Assembly (NCBI GenBank): GCA_007449985.2
Contig: VIIQ02000026.1
Coordinates: 496,001-560,000 of the forward strand
Origin: Desmodesmus armatus
Lineage: Eukaryota; Chlorophyta; Chlorophyceae; Sphaeropleales; Scenedesmaceae
Direction of reading: 5' to 3'
DNA: 64,000 nt
Shown: in pieces, positions 37,401 through 48,494 of the stretch
Position numbering within the stretch: the first letter of the stretch is position 1
How the letters are laid out: each line of letters begins with the position of its first letter
The notes under the pieces: generated by a model
Told to the model about the DNA's origin: nothing
The model's database searches: none
Seen by the model: the letters and a program-made list of their open reading frames with translations, nothing else
Made by a program: the position numbers and the translations under genes

Positions 37401-39828
37401 CTGTAGCCGTGGCATTGATGCAGCTGGACCTCATGCATAGCAACAGTTTGCAGTGGCAGCAGCGGGGGCTGCGCATGGGGTTGATGGCTGGCCAGCATCG
37501 CACACGCCAGCACGTGTACAAGTATGATGTGCTGCAACCATGTCGCATCACTGCCTCCAATTGTTGCTGCTGCTGCTGCTGCTGATGTATTCTGTCACGT
37601 GATTGCAGTACATCCTGCCGCAGCAGGAGCTACTGGAGGATCCCAAGCACTACCAGGTAAGGCTGATTTGAGAAAAATATCATATCTTGTGTTACTTGTT
37701 CAGGTTGCAGACAGCCTGAGCGGCCAGCAGGGAGTTGACTAAGAGACGGGTGGGGTACCAGTATCATGGAAGGCACCTGAGGACATAGATATGTCTTCGT
37801 TGTCGCCATAACACATATTCACAGCGATAGTGCTGCTCAGAGCTCCACTCAGCAACCAGCTTCACCAGTGTGCTGCTTACCCACGCCTGCCGCTGTCCAT
37901 CACCCCCTGCCCTTGTGCACAAAGCTGGTGCTGCAGCTTCGACTCGCTGGGTTGCAATGCCCCCTGCAAACACACCAGCACCTGCGGCACATTGAGATGC
38001 GAACTGGAACTTCCTATATGTGCTGACTGCACTGTCCTTATGCTGCTGCCTCAACAGGCCATACTGCGTTATGTTCAAGACGAGGGCATCGTCAGCAGGC
38101 TGACGCAGCGCTGGGATGCAGGGGGCCAGGGCATTGTGCCTGGCGGCAGCAGCGGCCGCCGCAGCAGCAGTGCGGCTGCAGGTCGCGACAGCAGCAGCCT
38201 GAGCGTGAGGCGCTGGGATGAGCTGGTGCAGGAGGTGAATGACGAGGTGAGCGGTTGTGATTAGTCATGCAGTGTCAACACTCATGTTTTGGGGTTGTGG
38301 AGTGCGACAGGCAACGTGAGTCGATGGAGTAGCAGTGCGCGTTGGTGCCAGAAGGCGGCAGGCATGGCTTATACTGGCTGAAGAGACCTCAAGAGTATAG
38401 CACTTACAGCTCAGCAGGTAGAGGGCTATTTGGGCTATTTGGGGGGAGCTTGTTACAAGTGGATACTTTCACCGCTGAGCGGTACTCTCCACACTGGATG
38501 AACTGGTTATCTAGCTACCATCTCACAAGGCACTTGTCCACCAGGCACAAAGCGATGAGTAGTTAGTAGGCCCTCTGAGCCCCTCATGAGCCCCTGGCTT
38601 GCTGGCTAGTGCCAATGTTGGGACTCTGCTCCCAGTTACTGTACTGTACTGTATCAAAAGTCCGGCTGTTTGACCCTGTTGGCCTTCTGTGCGCTTGTTG
38701 GTTGTTTGCCCTTGCAGGCAGACGCCATGAAGGACAAGTACAAGGCAAACGACCTGCGCAAGTGCCTGCACGACATTGTGTTTGCATATACCTACCCACG
38801 CCTTGATGCAGAGGTGACCAAGAAGATGAACCACTTGCTCAAGGTAAAAAGAGCGGGGCGCCCAGCAGCAGCAGTGCTGATGGATGCGTTGGATAGCACA
38901 CTACATCCTAGCGGCACCTTGCACTACCAGTCAGGCAGCTGGTGCACCAGCAGTAAGCTGTGCACAGCGTCAGCACCGTTCTGCATATTCTTTGACAAGC
39001 ATCATGAGATTGTCAACAGTCATTTTTTGCCTGGGTTGGTGTGCAACCTGTTGATCCAGCTCCTGTACACCCATCTTTGCACCATCCCCATGCCCCAGTC
39101 ACCATTTGAGCATCTGGTGACTGTTCTCCAGTTTGACTTTGTGTTGTCTGTGGAATGCTGACTCTAACAGTATGTGCCTGCCTCCCATGCCCACCCTGTG
39201 ACGTGAGCAGGCTCCGTTCTGTGTGCACCCCAAGACAGGCAAGGTGTGTGTGCCCATCGACCCAGCAGCTGCCTGGGAGTTTGACCCTGATGAGGTGCCC
39301 ACAGTACAGCAGCTGGTGAAGCAGCTGGCAGAGCAGCAGCAGGCAGCTGGGCCAGAGGCCGCAAGCAAGGTGAGCGGTGTCTTGTTTGGGTGGATGATTG
39401 GCTGCTGTTGTGGTGTTAAGTGGATGTGGGTGGTGGTTTTGGTTAGGGCAGAAGCAGGACAGGAAGCTGGCTTGTTGGGGAGGGGATTGGCAACACATGG
39501 CATTTGGTGGGCCTGGATGGATCAATCTCCTGTTGGTGGTTTTAGTTGTGACGCACCGTTCCAGGCTTGGCCTGCATTTTTTGTCAGATGGACTTGAATG
39601 TTGTGTCTATTTATGGGGAGGATAAGGACAGGTGAAGCCGTAACAGGTGCAAGCACGTCTCATGACCCGCCTTCTCCCTCAGCCATAAGCTCTATGTCAA
39701 CACCTGTGCTGTGCTGATCGTGTGCTGTGCTGTGCTGTGACCTGCAGCCTCCCGCTCCCGCTGGGTGGAAGGGCACAGCCATGGAGCCCCACATCAACTA
39801 CTTTGCTGACAGCTTCCTGGCCCCCTGA
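34471..39828 (+). CDS. PRIM1: DNA primase small (catalytic) subunit
   Basis: Synthesises RNA primers in the nuclear DNA polymerase alpha-primase complex. Exons 34693-34791, 34969-35019, 35255-35352, 35623-35728, 36008-36135, 36653-36750, 37155-37314, 37609-37656, 38058-38246, 38718-38843, 39211-39369 and 39748-39828 chain in frame. They show [47 protein letters not shown], the metal-binding [11 protein letters not shown], a zinc-type cluster (C, H, C, C in [13 protein letters not shown]), [19 protein letters not shown] with VHCWV, and the C-terminal [15 protein letters not shown]. The order and spacing are those of eukaryotic PRIM1. A Ser/Gly-rich insert sits in exon 38058-38246. The start is provisional: a 28-base first exon, ATG 34471 to 34498, joins in phase and gives 456 aa, near plant PRIM1 length. 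No ATG lies in frame in exon 34693-34791 before the conserved region. Confidence 0.93.
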
Positions 39829-41269
39829 CAGCAAGCAGCAGAGCAGCACTCAATGACCGGGCAAAGCAGGCAGCAGCCGATCAGCGAGTGCAGCAGGACG
39901 TGTCCTGGTGACTTACCTGACTCCCCTAGGCATGATGGCTTGCTGGCTGGATACCCCGAACAGCTTGCCTTGTGCAGCCGAGGCTGTCGCAGGGTCGCGC
40001 AGACAGCTCCAGGACAGACTGCCCCAAAAGGCATCCAAGACCTGACCATGTGCACAGATTTTACTGAATGACTGACAAGTGTGCGCTGTTTGCCACCAGG
40101 GCCGACGGGCACTGGCCCTGGTCGCTCCTGCTGCTGTGTATGTCTCTGGCACTGCCTGTTGATAGCTCATGGCAGCAAGTGTGCTGATGCCAGTGGCTGT
40201 GGCTGACATATGTGGCTTGCGGTGTTCTGCCATGGAGGTGGCTGCTTTATGGTAGTATGTATGGCTACTGGCAGCAGCTTGCCATCAAGCTGATGTGCAT
40301 GGCCGTTCTCAGACTTGGTATGTTTTATTTGGGGGCTTGATCATTAATGGTGGTGGTTGACCCAGTTTGCCTTGACACCTCTAGCATTACACATACGCTT
40401 TGCGCAAAGCCAGCTGACCTACACAACTGGAAGGGGGTCAGCCCGATTTGAAGCATGCATGCTGTATGCAAGATGTTCATGTGTTGTGTGTGTTTGGTGA
40501 CTGTATGTCACTGCGTGTTGTGTTGATGCAAGTCTGCGCGTGTTGTGTTGAAGCAAGTCTGGAAACCCTCTCACCATTGCTGAGGTGACAGCTACAGATC
40601 ACTTCTCCACACAGTGTACCATCGTATGAAGTGCATGCACAACGGATCAGATACCAGCTGAGCAGTTGCAGTTGGGCCAGATAGCGATTGCAATGGTCAT
40701 GGCAATACGCATGACAGTCAAGCAGGACAGGACAGGTGCAGTAGTGAGTGCCGTTTGTGAGTGATATTGAGCTGGATGCGTCATGCAACAGCAATCTGTG
40801 CACGAAGTTCACTGGTGGCCTACAGCCTGTGAGACTTGCATATGCAACTGTTGTTCACCGCCCCGAGGGTCATAACAGCTGCTGTGGTGATTGAAGCATG
40901 ACAAGATACATTCTCTGTAATCTGTGCATATCATGGTTCTTGCAAGGGCATTGGCGCCTTCCCGCAGTCCGTCCTGATCTGAGGTCTGATCTCCCGAGTG
41001 CCAAGTCACAAGGGGTCCCAGCCAGAATGAATGAGCGTGAACTCAGACAATAATGTAAGGCAAACAGTAACACATGTAGGGTCGTGCGACAAGTACACCC
41101 GCCGTGATGAGTTTTTGAATTTGTTACTTATACCTGATCTGCTGCTGCCCTGCTCTTAGAGCAAGAGATTGGCGAAGATTGGCGTGCAGCCTGCCACAAC
41201 CCCTCAAGCTTCATCTCCACTTCCAATCCGACAACTACTTGAATCACTTGCATCGGTAATTAGCGCCCT
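39829..41269. other. Intergenic region, no gene recognised
   Basis: It lies between the primase stop and MYND copy 1. Only short, unsupported open frames are present. The last bases before the ATG at 41270 (TTAGCGC.CTATGGG) are shared with MYND copy 2, so the start region belongs to the duplicated segment. Confidence 0.5.
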
Positions 41270-44200
41270 ATGGGTCCTAAGAGGGCCAAGGCCAAGGTGC
41301 AGCCTAGCGCTGGACCACAGCCCCCTGATTGCAGCCCCACTGCAGCTTTGCTAAATTCATTGCCAGCTATCATGACCAACCTGCAGCCCACGTGCTCCAG
41401 CACCTGCAACTGTGAGGTCTTGGTGGGCCAGCATCCGGGAATGAACACAGTCATGCAGCAAGGTGTTGAGCGTCAGGAAGCCACAGACATCAACCTGCTG
41501 CTGGGCTACATTGACCAGTTGGGCTCCTTGGCAGCTGTGCTGCTCCAGGGGGGTCACTCTCCAGAGGCACAATACACAGCCGGAACCCTATACGCGAGGT
41601 AGGTACCTCTCGCACCTCCTGTATACAGTCTTGGTTGCAGAAAGCAGGTGATACCTAGGCGACCATTAGTCTGGACGGGCGGGCATGCAGTGTGTCGTGT
41701 ATACAGCATCGTGAAACCCAACCACTTTGACGGCTACGGCTTTGACCTCCGGCACAACCTGCATCGCTCTGGAAACATTGTGGGGACTCCCCCTTGAGCT
41801 TTATGGCTAGAGATATGCACAGTGGTCGTGCCTGATTGCGCAATCCATGGCATGCCAGGGGAGGGGGACAAAGGTGTTGCAGCAGGATACTTCCACAGCG
41901 TGTATGGCCACACACACAGGCTGTAGAATGTGCCACCACGGCTGTGGTCCCCACCAGCCTCCCAACCTCTGCCTGCCTCGCCTGCCCACCCACCCAACTG
42001 TTCCTCCCTCACCCACGTGCCGTTGCACAGGATGGTCATACTCCCCGTCCTTAGGCTGTTCCCTCAGCCAGTGGTCCTGCCAGATGCCCTCTGCACAGAC
42101 CCTTTGGCCCAGTTCGGCTCCCAACACAGGCTTATGCTGGCTGCGCGGATATCCGTGGGGGCTGCGCATCCTGCACTAAAGCAAGCCCTTCAGGACCAAG
42201 CAGCAGCATGGACCATGCAGTGCACAGCGCTCAGTCAGAAGCTGCGGGTGTGGAAGACTGTGCAGGTGTGTTGAACATCTGAAATACTCACAGACATGCA
42301 TGCGCACTCAAATAACAGCAGCAGCCGTGGTTGCAACAGCATCAACAGCGGCAGCAGCGGTGGCAGCAGCAGTCAGCACAGTACGGGTGTATAGGGACAG
42401 CCCTCCAACCAAGGCAATGGCCAGCAAGTCAAGAAATCAAGAGGCCGTCCACTTGAGCCCTTTTTACTTGTCACAGCCTCTCTCTCAGGTGTAGGTCGTG
42501 GCCGATCGAACTGCCGCGTATGTGGAAAGCGCAAGGGGACTGTTTACTGTACAAGCGGTGCAAGCAGGGGACCCCCTTATGGAGGCCGACTGACTGTCCC
42601 CCCCCCCCTGACCCACCCCTTCCCCGCCTGTGTGCAGGCGCTTGCCGACAGCACACAGCAGGAGCAGTACCTCAAACGGGCGCAGGAGGCAGCCGCAGCC
42701 CTGCAGGCACGCTATGCGGCCCTAGTGTCTATGACCCCAGGCCTTTACGACGTGTATGCGTGGGGGTTCTCCACTGTAGCTGCCCAGCCGATGCTGCATG
42801 TGGCGGGAGCTTCCATCCCTTTCATGTGCCTGGCTCGGCTAGCTGCTGCGCACCTGCAGCTGATGCGACTGCTGCAGCAGTGCACCAGCAGCAGTATGCG
42901 CCTGCCGTTTGATGAAGAGCCTTGGGAGGAGGCAACATTCACCGGCAACACGCAGACCTGCATGTGGTGCATGATGTCTGTATTGGCTGTAGCACTGCCT
43001 GAAGCCTGCAAGTAAGTGGTGTGGTGTGCTACGCTGTGCTGTGCTGTGCTGTGCTGTGCTTTATGGTTTTGTCACAGCAGGTTGCCAGCTGGTGTTGTGT
43101 GGTTACAGACAGCTAGCAAAACAGTCCTGCGCTCACTACTACGTTTGCAAATCATGCTGTCGTTGTGCCAGTGGTGTGCAACTGTTTATGTGCTGTGCTA
43201 TGCTGTGCTGTTGTTGTGCTAGCTGTGCTATGCTATCGCTGTTATGCTTTTGTTGCGCTGTATAGCATGTTGCCGGATACGCCTGCAGGACGCATTAACA
43301 GTTGCCCTGTGCATCAACAAGTAATGTCAGCATTCTCCCCTTGGGAACTGGCAAGTTTTCTTGTCTTCCCTGATCACCAAATATGCACTCAACCCTGTCA
43401 CTCAATGTGCATGGACGGTTGCAGCTCGACAGTGGTACCATAGAGCGCCAAACCCATGGTACAACTGTCGCCCACCCAATGTGTGTGCTGCGCACTGCCC
43501 ATAACGCTGTCTGCTACTGTTCACTCTACGACAAATCACATCTGCTCCCTCACTCCACCTCACTAGTCTCCGCTTACTCCACCTCACTCAACCTCACTAG
43601 TCTCCGCTCACTCCACCTCACTCCACTCCGCTCGCCTTCTTGCCGGGTGCAGGTACCGGGGCAACAACCTGGAGTGTGAAGACCTGGATCAGCTCCTGCA
43701 CAGCCCTGACCTTGTAGTGCCCTTGTGCTTGAGCCTGGTCTATGTCTGTGGTGACCAAGCTGTTCAGCAGGCGCTCACAACAACTAGCGCTCAGCAGCAG
43801 CAGCCGCAGCAGCAGCAGCAGGAGCACCCTGCTGCGGCGGTTGGCAGCAGCACAGCTGGCATGGGAGGCAGCGACACCAGCAGCAGCAGCAGCAGCAGCA
43901 GCATCGGCGGGAGCAGCAGCAGGAACCCATGGAGTACAGCAGAGGGTGTCCTGCTGGCCCGTGCTGAGCAGCTGCAGTCAGCAGCAGCAGCACGCCACCT
44001 CCCTGCTGTGCTGCAGTTCTCCCGGGGAGCTCTTCAGCATTGGTGGCAGCAGATGCACTGCCCAGGCGACTTGGCTACCATCATCAGCGGCAACAGCGGC
44101 AGCAGCAGCAGCAGCTTTGAGTTGGGGCAGTTACACGGGGCTGTGCGGCTGCTGGATCACATCCTGAAGCAGCAGAAACTCCTGCCGACAGTCAAGCCGC

Positions 44201-47082
44201 ATGCTGTAGCAGCAATGCAGGCACTACTGTCTGCAGCAGCAGCTGCGCTGGCAGTCAGGGGACGGGGTGCGCTGCCCATTGTACGGGATTGCCTGAAGGC
44301 AGCAGAAAAGCTAGCTAAGCTGCTGCCGGTGGGGACTGCTGGTGACGGCGGCACTGGCCAGAAACAGCAGCAGGACATAGGTGGTGCTGCAAGCTGCAGC
44401 CAGGGTTTCTCAGCAGGCAGTCAGCAGCAGTCCAGTGCAGCTGGGGTAGGAACGCAGCAGCTGCTGGGCTTGGTGCTGCATCTGCTGCAGCAGCTGCTGC
44501 CGCTCAGCAGCCAGCCGCCCTCAGCTTGCGCTGGCCGTAAAAGCAGCAGCAGCAGCAATGCAGGCAGCGGGGGTAGCAGCAGCAGCAGCAATGCAGGGCG
44601 CAGGGGTAGCAAGAACGAATCAGATGCTTTCCTGGACTCGCTTTTGAGGGAGGCAAAGCAGCAGGATGTCCTGCTGGGGGCCATGGGGACATGTCTAGTG
44701 CTTCTGGAAACCTTCCTCGGCCGTCTCTTTGACCATCAGCTCCTTGCAGCTAGCCTACAGCACCAGCACCAGTACCAGTACCAGCAGCACCAACTGCAGC
44801 ACCCGCAGCAGCAGCAGCAGCAGCAGTTTTTGGACCAGGTGTCCTGGGCTCTACAGGTAGCCGAAGCAGCTGCACGGGTATTTATCGCAGCCGCCACCAC
44901 GCCCATGCGCAAGGCACTCCCTGAGCAATTTGCAGGCTACAGGGCCAGCTGCGAGGTTCCAAAGCACGATGGCAACACGATATGGTACGAACCTGAGGTG
45001 AAGTTGGCGGTGCGGCTGGCTGGCATGTCTACCGCCCCGGTGTCGCTGCTGCGCATGGTCAGCAGTAGGCTTGCTGTGCTGCTGAGGGTGCCTGGGGCTT
45101 GGGAGGGGCTCAAGGGTTCAGCACAGGGGCAGCAGCTGCTACAGGCGGCGCTGTCCCTTCTGATGGTGCGGAAGGAGCTGGTCTTTACGCACATTGAGAG
45201 CGCCAACATCTCTCTGCATGTGCCACTCATGCAGCTCATCAGCAGGGACATTAGGGCGTACCTAGCAGTTTGGGAGGGTGGATGCACTGCTGCTGCTGAG
45301 GGTGCGGCAGCAGCAGCAGCAGCAGCAGCAGCACGGGCCGGGGTGGGTCACCAGTAAGCGCCAGTGGCCAGCAGCAGCTGCTGCTGCCTCACCCTCAGCT
45401 GGTGACTAGTGTGCTGGCCTTGGCTGCCCAGCGCTACCGGTGGCTCTGCCTGAAGCTCATGCAGTGTGAACAGGTGGGTGATGCGCGCAGGGGTGAATTG
45501 CCTGAGTCTCACTTTCAGCATGCTGAGCTTTTGGCGGCTTACTTTGGGCCCAAGCCGCCAGCTGAAGTAGCAGCAGCGATCCAAGGTGTAGGGGGTGAGG
45601 CTGACAGCTACTGCAGCCATGGCAGAGCGTTGTACGATCTGCTGCAGTCGCTGAGCGACCTTCAGTCTGCTGCTGCAAGCAAACGCCGCCAACAGCAGCA
45701 GCAGCAGCAGCAGCAGGAGTCACAGCAGGAGTCACAGTCTGCTGCTGCAAGCGAATGCCGCCAGCAGCAGCAGCAGCAGCAGCAGGAGTCACAGCAGGAA
45801 CAAGGACAGCAGGGACAGCAGCAGCAGCTTCCTGCAGCATGGGAGGTTTGGCTGCAGAGCGCCAGCCTGACCGTGCTGTTACCGGCGCTGTTACATGCTC
45901 AAAACGAGCTTTGCTTCGCTGTAGGGGCTGCCGGGTGGCACCTTCACGAATGGCAGCAGTCTGTGGCCAACACTGCAGGGGCGCTGGCTACCCAGGCGGT
46001 GTTGAAGCAGCAACTTATGGATGAAAGGGATGCCTTAGAGGAGCCGCTCTTCACAAAGTGCCTGGGGCCACAGGTCCTCATACCACTGCAGAAGCAGCTC
46101 GTGCGGAACACCCGTGAGTTGAAAGACTTGCAGCAGTCGATGGATCAGCACCAAAACCAGCAGCCAACACTGCTGCCTGCGCCGATGCCGCTGCTCAGCG
46201 ACATCGCCAGATGGCTGCATATCGTTGGGCAGTTGCTCTACTCGCTGCCGAGCCACCAGCACTGCAACAACTTCAACTGCACCAATATGTCTACTGTCAG
46301 CGAGGCGTCTACGCTGGTGCGCGGCAGGGCCTGCGTTTGCGGGGGCTGTGTGGACGGAATGGCTACTGGTGAAGCAGCAGCTGACGGGGCGCCTGCAGCT
46401 AGGTGGGTAGACATCGAGCTTGGACTGTTGTTGTGGGGGTGGGGGTGCTGTTTGCCTAAAGAAAAGCATTGCGTGGGAGGACGGGACACTCAAATGAACC
46501 AGGGTGTGAGAAGACAGCACCTTGAGTTGCACCCCTGCTTGTGCTGGAGGCGACTTGCTCAGCGTGCAAGTGGTGTGCAGTCCCACTGCTCACCTGTTGT
46601 GTGTGCTCCCTTGCAGTTCTTTACTGGTAGTGTCCTTGTCTTGCTACTTGTCAATGCCGAATGCACCTGCATCAGAGTAGGTCTGCTTGCTGTGCACTCA
46701 GCCTTGTGAATCCATTGTGTGCAACCCGACATAGCCGTGTGTTTGATACGCTTGGCTGCTCCCCAGGTACTGCTCAACAGACTGCCAGCGGCAACACTTC
46801 CCCATCCACAAGTGGCTCTGCAGCAGGGCGCAGTGGCACGCCACCAGCAGCCACGCTGCTGCTGGCAGCAGCCTGAGCCCACCTGGTGACTGTGCACACA
46901 GTGGCAGCAGCAGTGGCGGCGGCGGCAGCAGCAGCAGCGGCGGCGGCAGCAGCAGTGGCGGCGGCGGCAGCAGCAGCAGCAGCAGCAGCAGCATGCCATC
47001 CAGGACGGTTGGTGAAGATGTGGCCATGACGGCAGTGATGCGAGCAGCGGCGGCCAGGGCAGCAACTGAGCTGGCCAAGTAA
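41270..47082 (+). CDS. MYND zinc-finger protein, copy 1, with one frame break
   Basis: Large low-complexity protein ending in a MYND finger (a protein-interaction zinc module). Exons: 41270-41598, 41707-41779 (tentative, phase to the next unresolved), 42031-42265, 42638-43011, 43653 to about 46402, 46767-47082 (TAA). The N-terminus is MGPKRAKAKVQPSAG, then helical Ala/Leu/Gln-rich sequence with poly-Gln, poly-Ser and poly-Ala from CAG runs. The finger is CNNFNC, CVCGGC, then across a splice YCSTDCQRQHFPIHKWLC, followed by a Gly/Ser tail. The long exon breaks near 45340-45357: its frame stops at TAA 45355-45357, while the neighbouring frame continues the protein (…QLVTSVLALAAQRYRW). Copy 2 is unbroken at this point, so copy 1 carries a one-base indel, real or technical. 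Both halves otherwise remain open. Its role is unknown. Confidence 0.8.
43020..43062 (+). repeat. (TGTGC)n pentanucleotide tract just after MYND copy 1 exon 4
   Basis: Repeated TGTGC units begin a few bases past the donor at 43012. The same tract, in the same sense orientation and the same intron, occurs in copy 2 (52236-52270, seen as GCACA on the plus strand), so it predates the duplication. Confidence 0.8.
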
Positions 47083-48494
47083 TGCTCCGTGTAGTTGTGA
47101 TGGATGATTGAACATCCGGCAGAGAGCCTTTGCGCATTGTATGACAGCTTAAGTTTGGTGTTGGGTAGCCGAAGTTGCGATACAGCAACATGCGGGGCTA
47201 TCAATGCAGGTTGCTCTTGTAAGCTGCAAGAGGCTCAGATTTCACAGTTGCAGCTGTCTATCAAGCAAGTCATCAACATGCAGGCTGTACCTTGTGGTAA
47301 GATCGCAGAGGCTGAAGCTGCCGTGTCTGTCAACGAAAACAACCGGATAGTGATGCACATGCATGTGCAGCTGACGAGCTTGCAGGCTGTGCCTGTCTTG
47401 GTCTGGTTGCACAACCTGCGGTGCATCCTCTGAGCTTTCTTTGCACCCGCCGGCAGCCTGCAGGCGGCCCCCACGGTGCCCCCCACGGTGGCTTCCAAAG
47501 TGACTGAGTTCAAGGAGCCTGGAATTTTCCCTCGTAGCCAGGACAACTTGGGTTGTTGGCAACTTGCAGGTTTCAGCCATCTTATGTTGAGTGCAAAAGT
47601 GACGCTGTCACCGCAGGGGTGGCGGCAACACATTACAATCATGTCTTGTAGCCTGAACATCGTTCCCAGCTTGTATAAACTCATCAAACCGGTTGCAAAG
47701 GCCCTCTCTGCTAAACTCAAACATCGGTCACAATCAACACTCTTGCAGTAGGGGGTGTCAAAAGAAAGTACCTGCTGCCCCAAAAGTCCGGTATTGGACC
47801 ATATTGGCCATCTCTTGGGCTGTGGCTCAGGGAAGTTGGAGCCCCCTAAGTGGGCTTGCAAAGCAATGTCTCACGGTCCTGCCCCTGCAATTTCAGCCCC
47901 ATCAACCCCCTGGGTGAAGAGGTAGAGCAGTTTCCCCCCTGCACCCACTTTCACTGGGCTGTCTTCCCCCCCTGGCTGCCATACCCCCCAGACGCACAGC
48001 AGTGGTGTGGTGGGTGGGTGTGCCTGGTAGCTTACATGATGTAGTATCCACCCACAATCTGCAATGTGTGTGCTCCCCTTGGAGATCAGCCTCAAAATTG
48101 CAGTTGCAGTGCTGGCATGCAGTGCAGCCCAAGTGTTGTCTCTGACACCACTTTGTAGCTCACTCACAAGGCTGGTGGTGGTGGTGACTGTGTGTGCTTA
48201 CAGCATCTGACTGCAGTACAACAGTAGTGCATCTGAACTTTGCAACCTCCCATGTAAGTAGCTACCCTGCAGCCTCCTCTGGTGTGGGAGATGAATGTCA
48301 ATGGCTGCGAACGCTTTTCTCAAACGACAACATCACCTCCCAGCTGAGCCACAGCCTGCCACACCCCAGGCTGGCAATACAATGGGTCTGCCTTGAGGTA
48401 CACTTTGTGCACACCAGTAACCCATTCAACAGTGAACTAGGCTGGGCATAGGTTTCTAGAAGGTAGGACTTTCTTATGCCACTCCCTACAGACA
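47083..48494. other. Spacer between the two inverted MYND paralogues
   Basis: About 1.4 kb separates the two convergent stop codons. No gene was recognised, and the two halves of the spacer are not obviously complementary, so the inverted duplication appears to end near the stops. Both 3'UTRs must lie here. Confidence 0.55.
47218..47222 (+). terminator. Candidate polyadenylation signal TGTAA for MYND copy 1
   Basis: TGTAA lies 136 bases after the TAA stop, a normal distance for a chlorophyte poly(A) signal. It is based on the motif only. Confidence 0.4.

Noticed and set aside
43784..44692. Antisense open frames rich in Cys, Ser and Leu opposite MYND copy 1
   Set aside because: They are shadows of CAG repeats: the reverse complement CTG reads as poly-Leu/Cys/Ala. 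The sense strand carries the conserved exon.
47235..47861. 208-codon minus-strand open frame between the MYND paralogues
   Set aside because: No recognisable domain, no splice-consistent extension and unremarkable composition. It is the kind of open frame that arises by chance in GC-rich DNA.
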